DNA of 64,000 nucleotides from Methylomarinum vadi (GTDB lineage Bacteria > Pseudomonadota > Gammaproteobacteria > Methylococcales > Methylomonadaceae). Of the stretch, positions 60,665 through 64,000 are shown one piece after another. The number at the start of each line of letters is the position of its first letter. The stretch's first letter is position 1. Made by a program: the position numbers and the translations under genes. The notes below the pieces were generated by a model. That model was given only the letters and a program-made list of their open reading frames with translations, was not told where the DNA came from and did no database searches. The DNA lies in NCBI RefSeq assembly GCF_000733935.1, contig NZ_JPON01000001.1, positions 3,732,623-3,796,622 of the forward strand. Direction: 5' to 3'.

Positions 60665-62395
60665 CTAATTCATCCGTATCAATAAAGCGATGAGTAATAT
60701 GGTTAGGAGTAACGAAAGGCCCTTCCAAAATGCCACCGGATCGTGTTGCATCAATGGCGGTCGGGTCTTGTTCAGAAAAGCTTGATTTGGATGGCGCAAA
60801 TCATGGATGTATTCGGACATTTCCTGGTAGCGGTGGTAAGGATTCGGGTGGACTGCTTTGCCGATGGCATCGTCGATCCAGGCGGGGATTTCACCCTCGT
60901 CGGAAAGCAGGCTACGGTAGCGTAATTTGTTCTGGGCGGTCCGCGATCTGGCTTTGGCGACGTCGAGTCCGTAAGGCAATTTGCCTGATAGCATTTGATA
61001 GGTAATGACGCCCAGCGAAAACAAATCGGAGCGTGATGATCCTCCGTCGCCGAGAAAATATTCGGGAGCGGTATATTGCGCCGTGCCTAGTATGGGCTGT
61101 TGATCGATGGCCGTGGAAATTTCCGTCAGGCCCGCCACCCGAGTCGAACCAAAGTCGATGATTTTTACCGTCCCGGTGTTGTCGATCAGGATATTGTCGG
61201 GCCTGAGATCCTGGTGCAGCATTTCCAGCCGATGGAAGGCGCGCAGTCCCTTGGCGATTTGTTCGACGATTGCTCGCACGGTTTCCAAGTCGGGTTTCGG
61301 ATGGTCGATCATCCATTGCGTTAAGGTTTGTCCCTGAACGTATTCCATGGCGAGATATAAAAACCGTCTTGTCCGGGTCGGTTTGCAGGGTTTCAGGACA
61401 AAGGGATTGTCGATACGACGGGCGATCCATTCTTCCAGCAAAAAACGTTCTATGTAGTCGCGGTCGTCGCGCAGATCGATAGAGGGCGTTTTAAGGATGG
61501 CTTGCATGCCTGTTTTGTCGTCTACAGCTAAATAAACATGGCTGCGACTACTGGCATGGGCCTCCCTGACGATGGTATAACCATCGAACTTCATTCGGGC
61601 TTGCAAAATAGGCGGGAAAGGCAGGGTGGTTAATTGTCTATAAGCCTCGCCGGCCTCCGGTTCGGGCAATTGTTCGATTCTGATCAATTGCACGGTCAGG
61701 TTATCGGTACTGCCGCGCCGGTAGGCTTCGTTGACGAGGTTGTGCGCGGCGGCATCGAGATCGTTTCCCTGTTGTTCGAGGACGGCTAGGATGAAATCGT
61801 CCGGGACGTGTTCGTAAACGCCGTCCGTTGCCAATAAAAAGAGATCGCCTTGTTCCAGGGGTAGCGTCCGATAATCTATTTCAAGATGAGGGGCTATGCC
61901 CAAGGCGCGGCTTAGATAGCTTTTATCCGACGAGACCCAAAGCCGGTGATCGTCGGTCAATTGTTCCAGTGTGGCGCCACCATGCACACGGTAGATGCGG
62001 CTGTCCCCCACATGAAAGAGATGCGCGGTAGTCGATTTGAAGATGATGGCACTGAACGTGCAGACATAACCCTTATTCTTGTCATAGGGATACAGGCTTT
62101 GCCGGGTTTGCGCATAAAGCCAGGAATTGGTTGCCAGCAAAATCCTGTGCGCCGACTTTTTGACCGACCAGGTTTCCGAAGTACAAAAATAATCGGCGAA
62201 AAAACCGCTGACGGCGGCTTCGCTGGCGATCTGGCTGACGTCGCTGCTGCTAATACCGTCGGCCAGCGCTACGGCAATTCCTTTCGAACTCAATAGTGGA
62301 TCTTCGGGAATATAAATACCGTGAAAATCCTGATTGATTTCCTTGCGGCCCTTGTCGGAATATTGGCCGACGGCGATCGTTAATTGCGTGGGCAT
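60665..62395 (-). CDS. PP2C phosphatase-Ser/Thr kinase fusion, membrane-anchored
   Basis: A 576-residue protein. The N-terminal PP2C domain (about 1-240) has the metal-binding Asp residues in NQDFHG, ALADGISS, LLATDGVYE and GSTDNLTVQ. The C-terminal kinase (about 270-530) has Lys in QAILKTPS, a catalytic loop HQDLRPDNIL (HQD for HRD) and DFGST. The glycine-rich loop is poor in Gly. A C-terminal membrane helix (LSLLLTILLIALLI) anchors it. Such fusions occur in nitrate/nitrite assimilation clusters and may control the neighbouring FNT channel by phosphorylation; that role is inferred from context. It lies between the fnt gene (87 bp) and cynS (44 bp). Confidence 0.88.
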   Translation of the reverse strand: MPTQLTIAVGQYSDKGRKEINQDFHGIYIPEDPLLSSKGIAVALADGISSSDVSQIASEAAVSGFFADYFCTSETWSVKKSAHRILLATNSWLYAQTRQSLYPYDKNKGYVCTFSAIIFKSTTAHLFHVGDSRIYRVHGGATLEQLTDDHRLWVSSDKSYLSRALGIAPHLEIDYRTLPLEQGDLFLLATDGVYEHVPDDFILAVLEQQGNDLDAAAHNLVNEAYRRGSTDNLTVQLIRIEQLPEPEAGEAYRQLTTLPFPPILQARMKFDGYTIVREAHASSRSHVYLAVDDKTGMQAILKTPSIDLRDDRDYIERFLLEEWIARRIDNPFVLKPCKPTRTRRFLYLAMEYVQGQTLTQWMIDHPKPDLETVRAIVEQIAKGLRAFHRLEMLHQDLRPDNILIDNTGTVKIIDFGSTRVAGLTEISTAIDQQPILGTAQYTAPEYFLGDGGSSRSDLFSLGVITYQMLSGKLPYGLDVAKARSRTAQNKLRYRSLLSDEGEIPAWIDDAIGKAVHPNPYHRYQEMSEYIHDLRHPNQAFLNKTRPPLMQHDPVAFWKGLSLLLTILLIALLIRMN

Positions 62396-62482
62396 TGGTG
62401 GGTTATGATGACGCGGCCTTTTGTCAGGGAACGCAGTCGCGCACCCTGACCTTTAGCGTTTATTTCGCAGGCCTCCGTTGCT

Positions 62483-63295
62483 TTAGGCTAAAGCGCGTTT
62501 CGGAGCCGTTTTGGCGTGGGTTGCGTATAATGTAAGTCCGGTGAAGGCCAGTCCGCCAACCAGGTTGCCGAGAACGGTCGGAATCTCGTTCCAGATCAAA
62601 TAATCCATGATCGAGAAGTTGCCCCCCATGATAAGGCCCGACGGAAAGAGGAACATATTGACGACGGAATGTTCGAAGGCCATGCCGAAGAAGAGCATGA
62701 TCGGCATCCACATCGCGATGACCTTACCGCTGACCGTGGTGGAAATCATCGCGCCGACCACGCCGGTGGAGACCATCCAGTTACATAGCATACCCCTGAT
62801 AAATAGCGTCAGCATGCCGGCCGCGCCGTATTTGGCGTAACCTACTGTACGCCCTTCGCCGATGGTGGCGATTTTCTGACCGACGGCGTTGGGTTCGGTC
62901 GAAAAACCATAAGTAAATACGATCGACATCATCACCGCCACCGTCAGCGCGCCCAGGAAATTGCCGACGAAAACCAATCCCCAGTTTCTGAACACGCCGC
63001 CTAGTGTCACACCTGGGCGTCTATCCAGCCAAGCCAGCGGCGTCAGGACAAACACGCCGGTAAGCAGGTCGCAGCCGAGTAGATACAGCATGCAAAAGCC
63101 CACGGGAAACAAAATAGCGCCGATGATCGGATAACCCGTTTGTACGGCGACGGATATCGCAAATACCGCGGCCAAGGCGAGAATCGCGCCGGCCATGTAA
63201 GCCCTGATCACCGTATCGCGGGTCGACATATAAATCTTGGATTCTCCGGCATCTACCATTTTTGTGACGAATTCTGCGGGAACTAGATAAGACAT
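62483..63295 (-). CDS. Formate/nitrite transporter (FNT) channel
   Basis: A 270-residue protein with six membrane segments. The FNT selectivity motifs are visible: LGCDLLTGVFVLTP, FVGNFLGALTVA, RGMLCNWMV and the central His in GMAFEHSVVNMF. FNT channels move formate or nitrite/nitrate with pH gating. Next to cyanase and a kinase/phosphatase, nitrite is more likely than formate, but in a methylotroph formate remains possible. It is first in its operon. The 527 bp to the divergent fhcB gene hold its promoter and two palindromes. Confidence 0.9.
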   Translation of the reverse strand: MSYLVPAEFVTKMVDAGESKIYMSTRDTVIRAYMAGAILALAAVFAISVAVQTGYPIIGAILFPVGFCMLYLLGCDLLTGVFVLTPLAWLDRRPGVTLGGVFRNWGLVFVGNFLGALTVAVMMSIVFTYGFSTEPNAVGQKIATIGEGRTVGYAKYGAAGMLTLFIRGMLCNWMVSTGVVGAMISTTVSGKVIAMWMPIMLFFGMAFEHSVVNMFLFPSGLIMGGNFSIMDYLIWNEIPTVLGNLVGGLAFTGLTLYATHAKTAPKRALA

Positions 63296-63472
63296 GTTTC
63301 ACCTCTTTAGATTGTGTGTTTAATGCGGTTGCCGGATTTGAATACAGTGCCGAGTTACAGGCGTGGCCGGGTTATGAGAAACCATAAGAGGTCGATCCCT
63401 GTTCCGCCACAGAGTGATAGAGGAAATTAAGGCCAGGGTGTAGTCCCCTGAATTTCGTCGGCTGGTTGTATT

Positions 63473-63524
63473 GAATTCCGGCGCTGGAATTCGAGATTTT
63501 AGGAGAATTCCGACGTTGGAATTC
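63473..63524. promoter_or_regulatory. Two tandem 20-bp palindromes
   Basis: GAATTCCGGCGCTGGAATTC (63473-63492) and GAATTCCGACGTTGGAATTC (63505-63524) each have GAATTCC/GGAATTC arms, spaced 32 bp apart (about three helical turns). Paired sites at this period suggest cooperative binding by one regulator, perhaps controlling fnt or fhcB. Confidence 0.6.
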
Positions 63525-63751
63525 ATAAGTTAGTACAGCAGAAACCATGCCAGCCCACAATCGTGAAATAACGGGGTTGTTGGAATGTCATTGAAGCTAT
63601 TCTGCACCGATTTGATTCAATTCGGCTGATTTTTGGTGCGAAACGGATAGATTTTGTAGGGCAATCGGATGGATCGTAATTCGCTTTTGTCACGAAAGAG
63701 ACAGCGGCTTATAGATTGCGATAGAATACAAGTCATTTTACATTTGATTTT

Positions 63752-63782
63752 CAGACGGGCGGGATAGATTTTGCGCCGTCTG
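63752..63782 (+). promoter_or_regulatory. Stem-loop before fhcB
   Basis: CAGACGG (63752-63758) pairs with CCGTCTG (63776-63782), about 40 bp before the fhcB start. It may be a leader hairpin; no T tract follows. Confidence 0.4.
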
Positions 63783-63822
63783 TTTGATGTGTAGCTTTAA
63801 ATTTATTCAAGAGGGAAAGCGT

Positions 63823-64000
63823 GTGGCAGAAATAACAGAAGTGCCCAGTCCTTTTTGCGGCATCGGCACCGACGACCTGACGGTTCAGGTCGACGGTAAT
63901 GCGGTGAAGGTGACTGAAAATGGTTGCGCCGTCAATACGCCGGCGTTCGAACAGGCCATTACCGATACCCAAGCCAGGGTCGATGGCCGGGAAGTCAGCC
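63823..64000 (+). CDS. fhcB: Formylmethanofuran dehydrogenase subunit B (FhcB), N-terminal part
   Basis: The frame begins at GTG 63823 with GAGGGA 7 nt upstream and runs off the right edge after 59 codons. It reads M-A-E-I-T-E-V-P-S-P-F-C-G-I-G-T-D-D-L, matching the start of FhcB/FmdB, where P-F-C-G-x-x-x-D-D-L is characteristic. In methylotrophs the Fhc complex (formyltransferase/hydrolase) converts formyl-H4MPT to formate, the last steps of H4MPT-linked formaldehyde oxidation. It is the clearest sign, with the Fae-family gene, that the host is a C1 user. Confidence 0.85.
   Translation, partial: MAEITEVPSPFCGIGTDDLTVQVDGNAVKVTENGCAVNTPAFEQAITDTQARVDGREVS

Larger units (their letters stand above)
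63296..63822. other. Non-coding region between divergent fnt and fhcB genes
   Basis: About 527 bp with no gene. It holds the two tandem palindromes at 63473-63524 and a leader hairpin at 63752-63782. The short open frames in it lack ribosome sites. Confidence 0.55.

Overview
The window looks like chromosome of a gammaproteobacterial (type I) methanotroph or close methylotroph. It has a formaldehyde-activating-enzyme (Fae) family gene and, running off the right edge, the start of a formylmethanofuran dehydrogenase subunit B gene (H4MPT-linked C1 oxidation). It also has ribose-5-phosphate isomerase and PDH genes, a nitrite/nitrate assimilation block, cytochrome P460 and an N-type ATPase operon, a set typical of methanotrophs. 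The organism assignment is an inference from gene content.

Layout. 1-3.4 kb: a partial CapK/PaaK-like ligase, a DUF2452 protein, a Fae paralogue lacking the catalytic His, a radical SAM protein and a small orphan. 3.4-8.8 kb: aceE-aceF-lpdA (pyruvate dehydrogenase). 9.1-11.8 kb: a small membrane protein, rpiA, and a WYL-GGDEF fusion. 12.0-18.2 kb: an N-ATPase operon atpDCQ-BEFAG without recognisable atpR and with altered c-subunit ion ligands. 18.3-23.2 kb: a sigma54-type two-component system with an ion-transporter gene interrupted by an IS200 element. 23.4-32.2 kb: cytochrome P460, then a six-gene hydrogenase-4-related complex (hyfBCEFGI) whose large subunit has lost three of four NiFe cysteines and whose hyfC is cut by a second IS200 copy. 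32.4-37.2 kb: a SulP transporter, a CDF transporter, and an IS1182-type element sitting in the loop of a palindromic genomic repeat. 37.3-54.9 kb: the nitrate assimilation region (nasA, nasC, nasT, a NarK-type transporter, phzF, nirD, nirB; divergently nrtA, nrtB, nrtCD; then a porin). 55.1-58.2 kb: a thioredoxin-like protein, a BNR/sialidase-like lipoprotein and two tandem IS200 copies. 58.2-63.3 kb: an OFA-type MFS transporter with its small partner, then an operon of FNT channel, PP2C-kinase fusion and cyanase. 63.8 kb: fhcB start.

The most coherent system is nitrogen assimilation. Three transcription units (nasC-nasA, nirB operon, nrtA operon) each carry a GG-N10-GC sigma54 promoter followed by an untranslated leader ending in an intrinsic terminator. 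The leaders contain ANTAR-type hexaloop hairpins (loop A at position 1, G at position 4). In the nasC and nirB leaders the second hairpin shares bases with the terminator stem, so the two folds exclude each other. The ANTAR protein NasT, encoded in the nirB unit, is the obvious antiterminator. Its receiver domain has Asn where the phosphoacceptor Asp is expected, and no nasS is present in the window.

The second theme is mobile DNA. Five apparently identical 586-bp IS200-type elements all carry an in-frame TGA at the conserved Trp, upstream of the catalytic Tyr. They hit three genes (an ion transporter, hyfC and the MFS small subunit), and two copies are arranged in direct tandem. An IS1182-type element, a MITE-like element with matching ends and several palindromic repeats add to this.
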